Positions 17,581 through 26,239 of a stretch of DNA of 64,000 nucleotides are shown here, piece after piece (the stretch's first letter is position 1; the number at the start of each line of letters is the position of its first letter). Position numbers and translations under genes: made by a program. The notes under the pieces were generated by a model, which was given only the letters and a program-made list of their open reading frames with translations, was not told the DNA's origin and ran no database searches. Source of the stretch: Catellatospora citrea. Its GTDB lineage: Bacteria; Actinomycetota; Actinomycetes; Mycobacteriales; Micromonosporaceae. Where the stretch lies: NCBI RefSeq assembly GCF_003610235.1, contig NZ_RAPR01000001.1, forward strand, positions 8,680,001 through 8,744,000, in the 5' to 3' direction.

Positions 17581-17830
17581 AGCAGAACTCCCGGAAAGGC
17601 GAACGGAGACGCCAAACAGCGCCTAGGGCCGGTGACACGTGTCACCTCGCCCCGGCGACCGGGATGTGTGCTGACTTCGCTGCTACACGCGCGGCATTAC
17701 CAGCCCGCGACCGCGGTCACCATGGGGCGATCGGAAGCTCCGGCCATCGTCTTAGACATCAGTGCTCCCCAGTTCCCCCGACTCACGGGATTCCGCGACA
17801 GCTCCCACTCTAGCGACGGTGACCAACGGT
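17581..17830. other. Intergenic region upstream of the MFS gene
   Basis: 250 bp between the MFS start and the end of ssuB. It holds the Shine-Dalgarno of the MFS gene and the 17631 palindrome. No convincing coding sequence or terminator of ssuB is seen. Confidence 0.6.
17631..17646. promoter_or_regulatory. Perfect 16-bp palindrome, candidate operator of the MFS gene
   Basis: GGTGACACGTGTCACC is fully self-complementary. It sits 51-66 bp upstream of the MFS start codon, where a local repressor or activator would bind. No regulator gene is adjacent, so the binding protein would act from elsewhere. Confidence 0.6.
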
Positions 17831-18550
17831 TTACGCCGCCACACCCAGCCTCTCCAGCAGGTGCCGCCGCAGCGCGCCGAAGCCGGGGTCGTCAGGCGTA
17901 CGCGGATGTGTCAGCGGCACGGGGGCGTCCTCGACGAGCCGGCCGCCCTCCAGGACCACGGTGCGGTCGGCCAGCAGCAGTGCCTCGTCCACGTCGTGGG
18001 TGACCAGCAGCGCCGCGAAGCGGTGCTGTGCGCGCAGCCGGATGAACAGCTGTTGCATACGCAGCCGCGTCAGCGCGTCCAGTGCCCCGAACGGCTCGTC
18101 GAGCAGCAGCAGCTCCGGCTCGCGTACCAGCGCACGGGCGACCGCGACGCGCTGCGCCTGCCCGCCGGACAGCTCGGCGGGCCAGGCGGTGTCGCGATCG
18201 GGCAGGCCGACCTCCGCCAGCGCCGCCCGCGCCCGGGCATGTGCCTCCGGTCCGGACAGTCCGAGCGCGACGTTGTCGATGACGCGCTTCCACGGCAGCA
18301 GCCGGTGCTCCTGGAACACCACGGCCTGGTGGGGCGGCCGCCGCACGGTTCCGGTGGCGTCCGGGTCGAGTCCGGCGAGGATGCGCAGCAGTGTGCTCTT
18401 GCCCGAGCCGCTGCCGCCGAGCAGTGCGACCACCTCCCCGGGCGCGATGGCCAGGTCGACGCCGTCGAGCACGACGGCCGCGCCGAACGAGCGCCGTACC
18501 CCGCCGGCGGTCAGCACCGTGCTCAGGTCGCCTTCAGTCCGCGTCGCCAT
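17831..18550 (-). CDS. ssuB: Aliphatic sulfonate ABC importer ATPase
   Basis: 239 aa. Walker A GGSGSGKST, a Q-loop with FQEHRLLPWKRV (the HRLLPW string is typical of SsuB/TauB), signature LSGGQAQRVAVARAL, Walker B LLLLDEPFGALD. It energises uptake of alkanesulfonates together with SsuC and SsuA. ATG 18550 overlaps the ssuC end by 28 nt. No hairpin terminator is obvious after the stop. Confidence 0.88.
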   Translation of the reverse strand: MATRTEGDLSTVLTAGGVRRSFGAAVVLDGVDLAIAPGEVVALLGGSGSGKSTLLRILAGLDPDATGTVRRPPHQAVVFQEHRLLPWKRVIDNVALGLSGPEAHARARAALAEVGLPDRDTAWPAELSGGQAQRVAVARALVREPELLLLDEPFGALDALTRLRMQQLFIRLRAQHRFAALLVTHDVDEALLLADRTVVLEGGRLVEDAPVPLTHPRTPDDPGFGALRRHLLERLGVAA

Positions 18551-19377
18551 GACAGCGTCCTCCTCTCCGCGAAGCGCAGCAGCAGGTCCGACAGCAGACC
18601 GAGCAGCGCATACACCAGCAGGCCGAGCAGCACCACGTCGGTCTGGGCGAACTCGCGCGCCTCCATCATCAGGAAGCCGATGCCGGTCTGCGCGTTGACC
18701 TGCTCGCCGACGACGAGGCTGAGCCAGGCCGCGCCGATGGCCAGCCGCAGCCCGAGGAACAGCGAGGGCAGCGCGCCGGGCAGCACCACGTGCCGCAGCC
18801 GGGCCAGCTGGCCGAGCCCGCAGGTGCGGGCCGCCTCGACGAGGCGTTCGTCGATGTCACGGATACCGGCGTAGGTGTTGAAGTAGATCGGGAAGAAGCT
18901 GCCCAGCGCGACCAGCGTGATCTTCAGCTCCTCGCCGATGCCGACCCAGATGATCAGCAACGGGACCAGGCCCAGGTGCGGCAGCATCCGGGCCATCTGC
19001 ACGGGCGGGTCGACCAGGTCGTCTCCGATGCGCAGCAGACCCGCGACCGCGCCCAGCAGCAGTGCCAGCCCGCCGCCGACGGCCAGGCCGATCGCCGCGC
19101 GTTGCAGCGAGTCGAGCAGGTGCACGGCGAGGGTGCCGTCGGCGGCCAGTCGCCAGCCGGTGTGCAGCACCTCGCTGGGCGCGGGCAGCTTCTCCGGCGG
19201 CAGCAGCCCGGTCCGCGCGGCCGCCTCCCAGGTTGCCAGCAGCACGACCGGGCTCACCAGGCGCAGCACCCGGCGCCCGGAACGCGGGCGGGTGGCCCGG
19301 CCAGGCGCGGGTGCTGCCGTGTCGGCCGGTGCGGTGCGGACGGCGACCGGAGCCGCCGTCCGCGGTGCGGCTGTCAT
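18523..19377 (-). CDS. ssuC: Aliphatic sulfonate ABC importer permease
   Basis: 284 aa. A Pro/Ala/Thr-rich cytoplasmic N-terminus of about 35 residues, then six membrane helices with the binding-protein-dependent permease loop EAARTCGLGQLARLRHVVLPGALPSLFLGLRLAIGAAWLSLVVGE, which matches the SsuC/TauC group. ATG 19377 overlaps the ssuA stop by 4 nt (ATGA). It forms the channel of the sulfonate importer. Confidence 0.88.
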   Translation of the reverse strand: MTAAPRTAAPVAVRTAPADTAAPAPGRATRPRSGRRVLRLVSPVVLLATWEAAARTGLLPPEKLPAPSEVLHTGWRLAADGTLAVHLLDSLQRAAIGLAVGGGLALLLGAVAGLLRIGDDLVDPPVQMARMLPHLGLVPLLIIWVGIGEELKITLVALGSFFPIYFNTYAGIRDIDERLVEAARTCGLGQLARLRHVVLPGALPSLFLGLRLAIGAAWLSLVVGEQVNAQTGIGFLMMEAREFAQTDVVLLGLLVYALLGLLSDLLLRFAERRTLSWRRGLKAT

Positions 19378-20339
19378 CGCAGCGCCTCGTTGAAGCGGCC
19401 GTCGATGCGGGACTTGATGTCGATCTTCTCCGGGATCAGTTGCAGCGCGGCGAAGCCGTCGGCGATGGCCTGCAGTTCGTCGCCGATCTCCGGGGTGATC
19501 GGGGCCAGCGGTTGCGCGCTGCGCGCCAATGCGCGGGTGGTGACATCGAGCGGGATCTTCAGCTCCGGCGCGAGCACTGCCGCGCGCTCGGCGGGGTGGG
19601 CGATGCCCCAGTCGGTCACCGTGCGGTACTGCTTGAGGAACTCGCCGAGCTGGTCGGTCTTCTGCTCCAGCGCGGTCGGGTCGACGAGCAGGTATTCGCG
19701 GTTGCCGGCCAGGCCGGTGGCGTCCTCCAGCACGACCACGCCGGGCTGCTCGGCCAGGGCGAAGTAGGGGTCCCAGATGATCCAGGCGTCGACCTGGTCG
19801 CCGTCGAAGGCCGGGCGGGCCTCGGCGGGCTTGAGGTACTTGACGTCGATGTCGGTGATCTTGAGGTGGTACTTCTCCAGCAGCTTCACCAGCAGCCAGT
19901 TGACATTGGAGCCCTTGTTGAGCGCGACCTTCCTGCCCTTGAGGTCGGCGAAGGTCTTGAACCCCTTGGCCTGCTTGACGAGCACGGCCTCGCCCTTGGG
20001 CACCGGTGCCGACGTGCCGATGATCTTGAAGTCGATCTTGCCGGCGGCGGCGAAGATCGGCGGGGCCTCGCCGGTCTGTCCGATGTCGATCGCCTTGCCC
20101 TTGAGGCCTTCGGTGAGTGCCGGGCCGCTCTCGAACAGCGACCAGGTGGCCTTGGGATCGGCGGCGTTGCGCGCCTTGACCAGGCTGAGCCCGCCGAAGC
20201 GCTGGTAGCCGATGCGCAGCGGCTGCCCGGCGGCGGCCGGTTCTTCGCCGCCGCAGGCCGACAGCAGGGTCGCGGACAGGGGGGCCGCCGCGAGCGCGGC
20301 CAGTAGCGTGCGGCGGGAAAGTCCAGGCTGGGCCTGCAT
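19374..20339 (-). CDS. ssuA: Aliphatic sulfonate-binding lipoprotein
   Basis: 321 aa. The N-terminus combines a twin-arginine motif (SRRTLLA, residues 8-14) with a lipobox LSAC (Cys29), so a Tat-exported lipoprotein is likely. The mature protein begins LRIGYQRFGGLSLVKA and contains DIGQTGEAPPIFAAAGK and KGSNVNWLLVKLLEKY, typical of SsuA. ATG 20339 follows a Shine-Dalgarno GGAGATC. First gene of the minus-strand ssuACB operon, with sulfur-motif copy 3 about 100 bp upstream. Confidence 0.9.
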   Translation of the reverse strand: MQAQPGLSRRTLLAALAAAPLSATLLSACGGEEPAAAGQPLRIGYQRFGGLSLVKARNAADPKATWSLFESGPALTEGLKGKAIDIGQTGEAPPIFAAAGKIDFKIIGTSAPVPKGEAVLVKQAKGFKTFADLKGRKVALNKGSNVNWLLVKLLEKYHLKITDIDVKYLKPAEARPAFDGDQVDAWIIWDPYFALAEQPGVVVLEDATGLAGNREYLLVDPTALEQKTDQLGEFLKQYRTVTDWGIAHPAERAAVLAPELKIPLDVTTRALARSAQPLAPITPEIGDELQAIADGFAALQLIPEKIDIKSRIDGRFNEALR

Positions 20340-20439
20340 GGGAGATCTCCTGAGGGGTCGGAGCGAAGTCTCGTCACCGATGACGGGGGAGCGTGCCCGG
20401 TCGTGCGGAATGCCGTCGCAGTCCGCCCGCGGTGGAGAA

Positions 20440-20473
20440 AGGCTATCAACCCCATAGGATTTATGGGAATAGC
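20440..20473 (-). promoter_or_regulatory. Sulfur-cluster motif, copy 3, at the ssuACB promoter
   Basis: CCCATAGGA occupies 20451-20459, facing TATGGG at 20462-20467, and GCTAT (20442-20446) faces ATAGC (20469-20473), giving an imperfect dyad. On the minus strand TAGCCT (complement of 20440-20445) fits a -10 element, so the dyad overlaps the -35 zone of ssuACB. The core is shared with 337 and 15416. Confidence 0.5.
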
Positions 20474-20514
20474 GTCTGACCTGGAACGCGGTCATGAACC
20501 CATGCTCACACAGA

Positions 20515-20553
20515 CAGAGGACCGTTCCTGCCCGTGTGCAGGAACGGCCCTCT
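20515..20553 (-). terminator. Hairpin after the DEAD-box helicase
   Basis: 10-bp perfect stem (20522-20531 with 20538-20547) around loop CCGTGT, lengthened by AGAGG/CCTCT flanks across one mismatch. It begins about 19 nt after the helicase stop on the minus strand and shields ssuACB from readthrough. Confidence 0.85.
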
Positions 20554-20571
20554 ACCTGAGGTCGGTGGCGT

Positions 20572-22290
20572 TTACCAGCGCTGGCGGCGCGGTGCGGCCT
20601 CGCGGTCGCGGTCGCGGCGGGCGCTGACTCGCTTGCCCTTGATCGTCGCGGTGCGCAGTGCCTGGATGACGTCGTCGGCCGCCTCCGCCGGGACCTCGAC
20701 CAGGGAGAACCGGTCGGCGATCTCGATCGCCCCGATGTCGCGCCCCGGCAGCCCTGCCTCGCCGGCGATGGCCCCGACCAGGTCCTGCGGGCGTACGCCG
20801 TTGCGGCGGCCGAGTCCGATGAAGAGCTTGACCGCGCCCGCGGCGGGGCCGCGCGAACCGCCCCGGGCACGTCCGTCACCCTGGCCGGGCCGCTCGCGGC
20901 GCTCGACGGGCTCGGCGATGTCGGGGATGACCTCGTCGTCGGGGGCGTTGCCCATCGCCTCGTGCGCGACCTTCACCGCGGCGAGGGCGACCTCGACGAT
21001 GTCGTACTCGTCGGCCAGGCTCTCCACGACGACCCGGAACCGGTCGAGTTCGTCCTCGAGCAGGCTCTCGTGGATCGCGGCCCGGGTCATCTCCAGCCGC
21101 CGGGCGTGCAGGTCGGCGACGCTGGGGATCTTCTCCATGGTGATGCGCTGCCGGGTGACCCGCTCGATCGCCTTGAGCATGCGGTGCTCGCGCGGCTCGG
21201 CCAGGGTCACCGCGACGCCCTCGCGGCCGGCCCGGCCGACCCGGCCGATCCGGTGCACGTACGCCTCGGGGGCCGACGGCACGTCGTAGTTGATCACGTG
21301 GGTGAGCTGCTCGATGTCCAGGCCGCGAGCGGCCACATCCGTGGCGACCAGCAGGTCGGCCGTGCCGGCGCGCAGCCGTCCCATCACCCGGTCGCGCTGC
21401 TCCTGGCTCATGCCGCCGTGCAGCGCCTCCGCCCGGTAGCCGCGGCCGTTCATGGTCTCGGTGAGCTGGTCGACCTCTTCACGGGTGCGGCAGAAGACGA
21501 TCGCGGCGGTGGGCGCCTCCACGTCGAGGACGCGGCCGAGCGCGGCCGGCTTGTGCGCGCGGGCCACCACGTATGCGCTCTGGCGGACCTTCGGCGACTC
21601 GCCGGGGGCCTGCGCGGCCCGGCCCATCTGGATCCGCGCCGCGTCGCGCAGATAGCGCTTGACCAGGCCCTCCACCCGCGACGGCATGGTCGCGGAGAAC
21701 AGCACCGTCTGCCGGGTGTCCGGCGTCTCCTGCAGGATGGCCTCGATGTCCTCGGCGAAGCCCATGTCGAGCATCTCGTCGGCCTCGTCGAGCACGACGG
21801 TGCGCAGGTCGGCCAGCTGCAGCGTGCCGCGGCCGATGTGGTCCAGCGCGCGGCCGGGGGTGGCCACCACGATGTCGACGCCGCGGCGCAGCGTCTGCAG
21901 CTGGCGGCCGATGGGCTGCCCGCCGTAGATCGGCAGCACGCGCACGCCGAGGTCGCGGCCGTAGCGGTGGACCGCCTCGGAGACCTGCACGGCCAGCTCG
22001 CGGGTGGGCACGAGGATGAGCGCGGTCGGGTCGACGCGGGTGCGCCCGTCGGCGCTGTCGGCCCAGTGCTGCAGCACCGGCAGCGCGAACGCGGCGGTCT
22101 TGCCGGTGCCGGTGGCGGCCTGCCCGAGCAGGTCCCGGCCCGCCAGCAGCGGGCCGATCGCCTCGCGCTGGATCGGCGTCGGCTCCTCGTAGCCCAGCGC
22201 CGAGAGCGCCTTCGTCAACTCCGGCCGCAGGCCGAGGTCGGCGAAGGTGACGGTCTCCTCGGACGTGGCCGCTGAGGGCTCCTGGCTCAT
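20572..22290 (-). CDS. DEAD-box RNA helicase with DbpA-type RNA-binding domain
   Basis: 572 aa. ATG 22290 is preferred to a TTG 21 nt upstream because AGAAGGCGG lies 4-12 nt before it. Helicase core: Q-motif FADLGLRPELTKALSALGYEEPTPIQ, motif I ATGTGKT, motif II DEAD, motif III SAT, motif VI HRIGRVGRAG. A Gly/Arg linker at about 475-490 leads to a C-terminal DbpA/CsdA-like domain (KLFIGLGRRNGVRPQDLVGAI). Probable role: RNA unwinding in ribosome assembly, cold adaptation or mRNA decay. Single-gene transcript with a terminator. Confidence 0.93.
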   Translation of the reverse strand: MSQEPSAATSEETVTFADLGLRPELTKALSALGYEEPTPIQREAIGPLLAGRDLLGQAATGTGKTAAFALPVLQHWADSADGRTRVDPTALILVPTRELAVQVSEAVHRYGRDLGVRVLPIYGGQPIGRQLQTLRRGVDIVVATPGRALDHIGRGTLQLADLRTVVLDEADEMLDMGFAEDIEAILQETPDTRQTVLFSATMPSRVEGLVKRYLRDAARIQMGRAAQAPGESPKVRQSAYVVARAHKPAALGRVLDVEAPTAAIVFCRTREEVDQLTETMNGRGYRAEALHGGMSQEQRDRVMGRLRAGTADLLVATDVAARGLDIEQLTHVINYDVPSAPEAYVHRIGRVGRAGREGVAVTLAEPREHRMLKAIERVTRQRITMEKIPSVADLHARRLEMTRAAIHESLLEDELDRFRVVVESLADEYDIVEVALAAVKVAHEAMGNAPDDEVIPDIAEPVERRERPGQGDGRARGGSRGPAAGAVKLFIGLGRRNGVRPQDLVGAIAGEAGLPGRDIGAIEIADRFSLVEVPAEAADDVIQALRTATIKGKRVSARRDRDREAAPRRQRW

Positions 22291-22471
22291 GGTCCGCCTT
22301 CTGCTCGACAATTCCGGGTCATCAGTACGCTACCCGGGCAGAACTGCCACCCTGGACGGTACCCTGCGATCGCGCCCGCGCGGGCGTGTGCTGCGCAGAT
22401 CGCCCCACCGGCCGGTCGTGTCGCGGTCCGGCTGTGCGCCGATGCCCGAACCCCCGCTGACCTGGCGTGGA

Positions 22472-22852
22472 TCAGCTCGCCAGCAGTGCCGCGACCAGGG
22501 CGGCCAGCGGAGTGACGCCCTGGATGGCGGCGGCGCGGACCATCCTGCGGTCGGTGGCCGCCAGCACCACCGCCGCGCCGAGCATGCTGGCGCAGCCGAA
22601 CAGCGCCACGGCCGCGCCGACCGCCGCGTGTCCGGTGTGCACGGCCACCACGCCGCCCAGCGCCCCCAGCGCGAGGAACAGGTTGTAGAAGCCCTGGTTG
22701 AAGGCCCAGGGCCGGACCGCCTCCAGATCCTGCGGTTTGACCCGGAACCGGCCGTGCACCTGCGGCCGCCGGAACAGCACGCTCTCCATCGTGAAGATGA
22801 GCACGTGCAGCAGACCGGCGAGCACGGCGAAAACCTGAGCGACCACGTTCAT
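22472..22852 (-). CDS. DUF1304 family membrane protein
   Basis: 126 aa with four membrane segments. The sequence FTMESVLFRRPQVHGRFRV and WAFNQGFYNLFLALGA matches the DUF1304 family, small integral membrane proteins of unknown function. There is no Shine-Dalgarno; on the minus strand a -10-like GACAAT sits 7 nt before the ATG, so the mRNA may be leaderless. Confidence 0.85.
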   Translation of the reverse strand: MNVVAQVFAVLAGLLHVLIFTMESVLFRRPQVHGRFRVKPQDLEAVRPWAFNQGFYNLFLALGALGGVVAVHTGHAAVGAAVALFGCASMLGAAVVLAATDRRMVRAAAIQGVTPLAALVAALLAS

Positions 22853-22886
22853 GGACGCGATTGTCGCTCACGTCACCGGGCCGCGG

Positions 22887-24083
22887 TCAGGCGGTCGGCT
22901 GCGGGTGGCGGGTCCGGGTCGCGGCCAGGTACGCGGCGATCAGGGCGGCGGCGAGCACGACGAGGCTGAGGCCGAGCGCGTTGACGCCCCACGTGCCCAG
23001 CACCACCCCGATGATCGCGGGGAAGATCGAGCCGCCGAGCCCCGCGCCCGCCATCTGCAGGCCGATGGTCCGGTCCGCGTGCGCGACCCCGACCCGTTCG
23101 GCCGTCAACAGGGTGAACAGCGGGAACACCGCGGCTGCGGCGAAACCGATCACCATGAAGCCGAACGCGGCCAGCCAGCCCGGACCGGGGATCGCGACCA
23201 GCACCGCCCCGGCCGCCATGCCGCCGATCGACCACACGACGGTCTGGCCCGGCAGGAACCGGTGCGCGGCGAAGCCCTGCAACACCCGGCCGACGAACAG
23301 GCTGCCCCAGTACAGCGACACGCAGACGCCGGCGACCGCGTCGCTCATGCCCCGGCCCTCGGTGAGCAGCTGGTAGGCGAACAGGCCGGCGGCGACCTCC
23401 AGCGCGACGTACACGGCGATGGTCAGCACGCTGAACCAGACCGCGGGCAGCTTGAGCGTGTCCCGCGCCCGGATCGGCCCGGCCTGCGCCCCGTGGGCCG
23501 CGTGCTCGGCAACCGGCCGCTGCGCCCACTGCCGGGCGGTGAGCACGAACGCCACGGCCAGCACCGCCTGCCCGGACGCGACCACCAGGTAACCGGGCCG
23601 CCAGGCGTCGCCGTACTGGATGGAGGCGGTCATGATGAGCGGGCCCATCGCCACGCCCAGCCCGAAGAACGCGTGCAGCCAGTTCATGTGCCGGGGCCCG
23701 AACGCCGACGCGGCGTACGCGTTCAGCCCCGCGTCGATCGCGCCACCGGCGAAACCGGCGAACAGCGCCGCGGCCATGGTGAACGCGAACGCGGGCGACA
23801 GCGCGTACCCGAACAGCGCCAGGCTGGCCAGTGCCGTGCTGCCGGCCAGCAGCCGGCCGACGCCGAGTTTGGACAGCACGAAACCGGCCGTCACGCTGGA
23901 GATCAGATAACCGCAGGTGGACGGGATCAGCAGCAGGCCGATCGTCTCCCGGGGCACCTCCAGGTCGGTGCTCATCGACGGCCAGGCCACGCCGAGCAGG
24001 CCGTCGGGCAGCCCCAGGCTGATGAACGCGAAGTAGGACAGGGCGAGCACGGACAGGCGGATCGGGGTCCCGGTAGAACTCAC
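22887..24083 (-). CDS. MFS transporter (FucP/BsmFS-like sugar or multidrug group)
   Basis: 398 aa, about 12 membrane helices. Starts ALSYFAFISLGLPDGLLGVAWPSM, which recalls the FucP-type MFS branch. GTG 24083 is preceded on the minus strand by CATGAT and 6 nt, consistent with a leaderless mRNA. Ends 34 nt before the DUF1304 gene, so co-transcription is possible. Substrate not predictable. Confidence 0.85.
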   Translation of the reverse strand: MSSTGTPIRLSVLALSYFAFISLGLPDGLLGVAWPSMSTDLEVPRETIGLLLIPSTCGYLISSVTAGFVLSKLGVGRLLAGSTALASLALFGYALSPAFAFTMAAALFAGFAGGAIDAGLNAYAASAFGPRHMNWLHAFFGLGVAMGPLIMTASIQYGDAWRPGYLVVASGQAVLAVAFVLTARQWAQRPVAEHAAHGAQAGPIRARDTLKLPAVWFSVLTIAVYVALEVAAGLFAYQLLTEGRGMSDAVAGVCVSLYWGSLFVGRVLQGFAAHRFLPGQTVVWSIGGMAAGAVLVAIPGPGWLAAFGFMVIGFAAAAVFPLFTLLTAERVGVAHADRTIGLQMAGAGLGGSIFPAIIGVVLGTWGVNALGLSLVVLAAALIAAYLAATRTRHPQPTA

Positions 24084-24191
24084 TTCGTGATCATGCCTGA
24101 TGCCCGGCGCGCCCGTCGTCCGGGCGGGTCGGGGACGGCCGCTGAGCGGGACGCCCGTGCCCCGTCGCGCTGCCGCCCCGCACGAGCGCGG

Positions 24192-24944
24192 TCAGCGGCC
24201 CCGTCGCTTCGGCGGGGTGCCGCCGGTGCGGCGCGCGCCCGTACGCCCGGTCGCGGGCTTGCCGCGGTTCGCGCCCTCGGCCGGTTTACGCGCGGCGGCG
24301 GCCAGGCGCGGTTCGGCGGGCGTCGGGCCGCGGCCGCGGGTGCTGTTCGCGGTCCGGCCCCGCACGACGCCGATCATCTCCTCGACCAGGTCGGTGTACC
24401 GGTCACGGGACCACACCAGCCCCACGGACGAGGCCGGGGCGTCGGTGAGCACGCGGTAGGTGAGGTCGCGGCGGTGGTGCGCGCGGGCCAGGGACTGCGG
24501 CACGACGAGCACGCCGACCTCGGCGGCCACGAGCTCGACTGCCTCGGCCGTGGTGGCGGGCCGGTGCGCGGCCACCGTGCCGGGCAGGACCGACGCGTCG
24601 GGCCAGCCGATCACGTCGTCCTCGGGCAGCAGCAGCGTCTCGTCCGCCAGGTCCGCGAGCGTCACCTCGTCGGCGGCGGCGAGCAGGTGCTCGCGCGGCA
24701 CCACGACGACCGTCGTCTCGGTGTACAGCGGGATGGCGTGGAAGGCGTCCTGGTCGACGGGCAGCCGGAGCAGCCCGGCGTCGGCCTCGGCGGACAACAG
24801 CGGGGCGGCCTGCGCGGCCTCCACCGGGACCACCTCCAGGGCCACCTCGGGCTGCCGCTCGGACCAGACGCGGCTCCACTTGTCCATGGTCACGCCGGGG
24901 ACGACCAGCAGGCGGAACGTCGCAGGAGGGCGATCATCGGGCAC
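24192..24944 (-). CDS. LysR-type effector-binding domain protein without DNA-binding domain
   Basis: 250 aa from GTG 24944, GGAGG 5 nt upstream. Residues about 8-205 form a LysR substrate-binding fold (RLLVVPGVTMDKWSRVW, then VTLADLADETLLLPEDDV and GVLVVPQSLA). The usual N-terminal winged helix is absent and the gene does not extend upstream. Instead there is a basic, Gly/Arg/Lys-rich C-terminal tail (about 45 residues ending PPKRRGR). It is divergent from a DUF5997 gene, a pairing seen in other actinomycetes. Role unknown; ligand sensing by a non-canonical regulator is possible. Confidence 0.75.
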   Translation of the reverse strand: MPDDRPPATFRLLVVPGVTMDKWSRVWSERQPEVALEVVPVEAAQAAPLLSAEADAGLLRLPVDQDAFHAIPLYTETTVVVVPREHLLAAADEVTLADLADETLLLPEDDVIGWPDASVLPGTVAAHRPATTAEAVELVAAEVGVLVVPQSLARAHHRRDLTYRVLTDAPASSVGLVWSRDRYTDLVEEMIGVVRGRTANSTRGRGPTPAEPRLAAAARKPAEGANRGKPATGRTGARRTGGTPPKRRGR

Positions 24945-25110
24945 GGTAACCTCCGGAGCGTCGACCGGTCGGACACCGGCGGTCAGGCCGCGCTGATCTC
25001 ATGCGCAACCTGGTCAGGGTACCGGTCGGCCCGGCACCGGCCCGGTGACAGGCGGCACCCCGGCCAGGGGCGAGCGGCCCGGTCGGCGGCCCGGCCGCTA
25101 GTCTGAGGCG

Positions 25111-25584
25111 GTGACCAAGCCGAAGAAGTCCCAGCTGATGAAGCCCGCCACGGCGGCGCTGAAGCTCGACATCTACCTGCCTGCCACGCCGCAGGAGTTC
25201 CAGGAGAGCTTGGTGTCGCGCGAGGACCTCGACGAGCTGCAGCGCAACCCTCCGCAGTGGCTGGCAGACCTGCGCCGCGAGGGCCCCCACCCGCGCAACG
25301 TGGTCGCCGCGCGGCTGCGGATCTCCAACAGTGGCCTGGCCCGTGCGGGCATCACCGAGGCGCTGACCACCGCCCAGATCGCGGACCTGGCGGCCAACCC
25401 GCCGGAGTGGCTGGTCCGCGAGCGCGCGACGCACGCCGAGACGCAGCGCGAGCAGCGGCGACTGCAGGAGCGCCAGCAGGACGCGACCGAGAAGGTCACC
25501 GTGCCGGCCAAGCCCGCCAAGTCGGCCAAGCCCGCGCGCCGCCAGAGCCCGACGAGCCGAGGCGGCCGGTCTCCGCGCCGCTGA
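25111..25584 (+). CDS. DUF5997 family protein
   Basis: 157 aa from GTG 25111. The core (LDIYLPATPQEFQES, residues 15-30, and PPEWLVRERATHAETQREQ) fits DUF5997, a family of actinomycete proteins without known function. Tandem similar segments NPPQWLADLR and NPPEWLVRER suggest an internal repeat. The C-terminus is Lys/Ala/Pro/Arg-rich and probably disordered. It is divergent from the LysR-like effector gene across 166 bp. Confidence 0.75.
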   Translation: MTKPKKSQLMKPATAALKLDIYLPATPQEFQESLVSREDLDELQRNPPQWLADLRREGPHPRNVVAARLRISNSGLARAGITEALTTAQIADLAANPPEWLVRERATHAETQREQRRLQERQQDATEKVTVPAKPAKSAKPARRQSPTSRGGRSPRR

Positions 25585-25590
25585 GGCTCA

Positions 25591-26109
25591 TCAAGGCGCG
25601 GCCGGAACGGCATCGCGCCAGCTGGTGGTGAGCACCGCCACCAGCTTCTCGAATTCGCGGGGTGGCAGCACCCGCGTCGTCGCGCCGCCACGCTGGCCGG
25701 CGTAGAGGGCCGGCCGCCAGGCGCCAGGCGGTCCGCGACGGATCGGGGCGATGATGACGCCCCATCCGCGCCGCATGACGCGGATCGTCTCGTGGCCGGA
25801 CCAGCCGCGGGCAGTGGTGTCGATGTTCAGGACCTCGGTCCAGGGCACCGTGTGCGTCTTCCAGAACAGGCGGATCCTGATCGCGGTGGAACTCACGTAG
25901 ACGCCGACGAGGGCCGCTCGGGCGGCCAGCCCGGTCAGCACCCAGGCCGGCACGTAGAAGCCGAACCGGTGGCCACCGGCCAGCAGGTCGATCAGCGAGA
26001 ACAGCGTCCCGCAGCCGGTCATGGCCAGCAGCTGCAACGAACCGGCCAGGCCGTACTCCATGCCGTATGGCCTACGCCAGCGCCGCATGCCGCCATCATG
26101 CACCGTCAT
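25591..26109 (-). CDS. Membrane protein with PH-like domain
   Basis: 172 aa. Two hydrophobic segments at about residues 20-70, then YVSSTAIRIRLFWKTHTVPWTEVLNIDT, which is the pattern of bacterial PH-domain (bPH) membrane proteins, and a C-terminal FEKLVAVL helix. Start uncertain: ATG 26109 or ATG 26088, neither with a clear ribosome site. It converges on the DUF5997 gene with only 6 nt between stops. Function unknown. Confidence 0.65.
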   Translation of the reverse strand: MTVHDGGMRRWRRPYGMEYGLAGSLQLLAMTGCGTLFSLIDLLAGGHRFGFYVPAWVLTGLAARAALVGVYVSSTAIRIRLFWKTHTVPWTEVLNIDTTARGWSGHETIRVMRRGWGVIIAPIRRGPPGAWRPALYAGQRGGATTRVLPPREFEKLVAVLTTSWRDAVPAAP

Positions 26110-26239
26110 CGGCGTCGTCGCCGCCCCGAGAATCCGCCGCTGAAACTCGCGGGCCGGGGATGAGTCTGATGACGACGCGATCTCCCGCCGGCGGAGCCAC
26201 CCAGGTCGGGATCTTCTGTCCGTTGGTTAAGGTGTGCCG

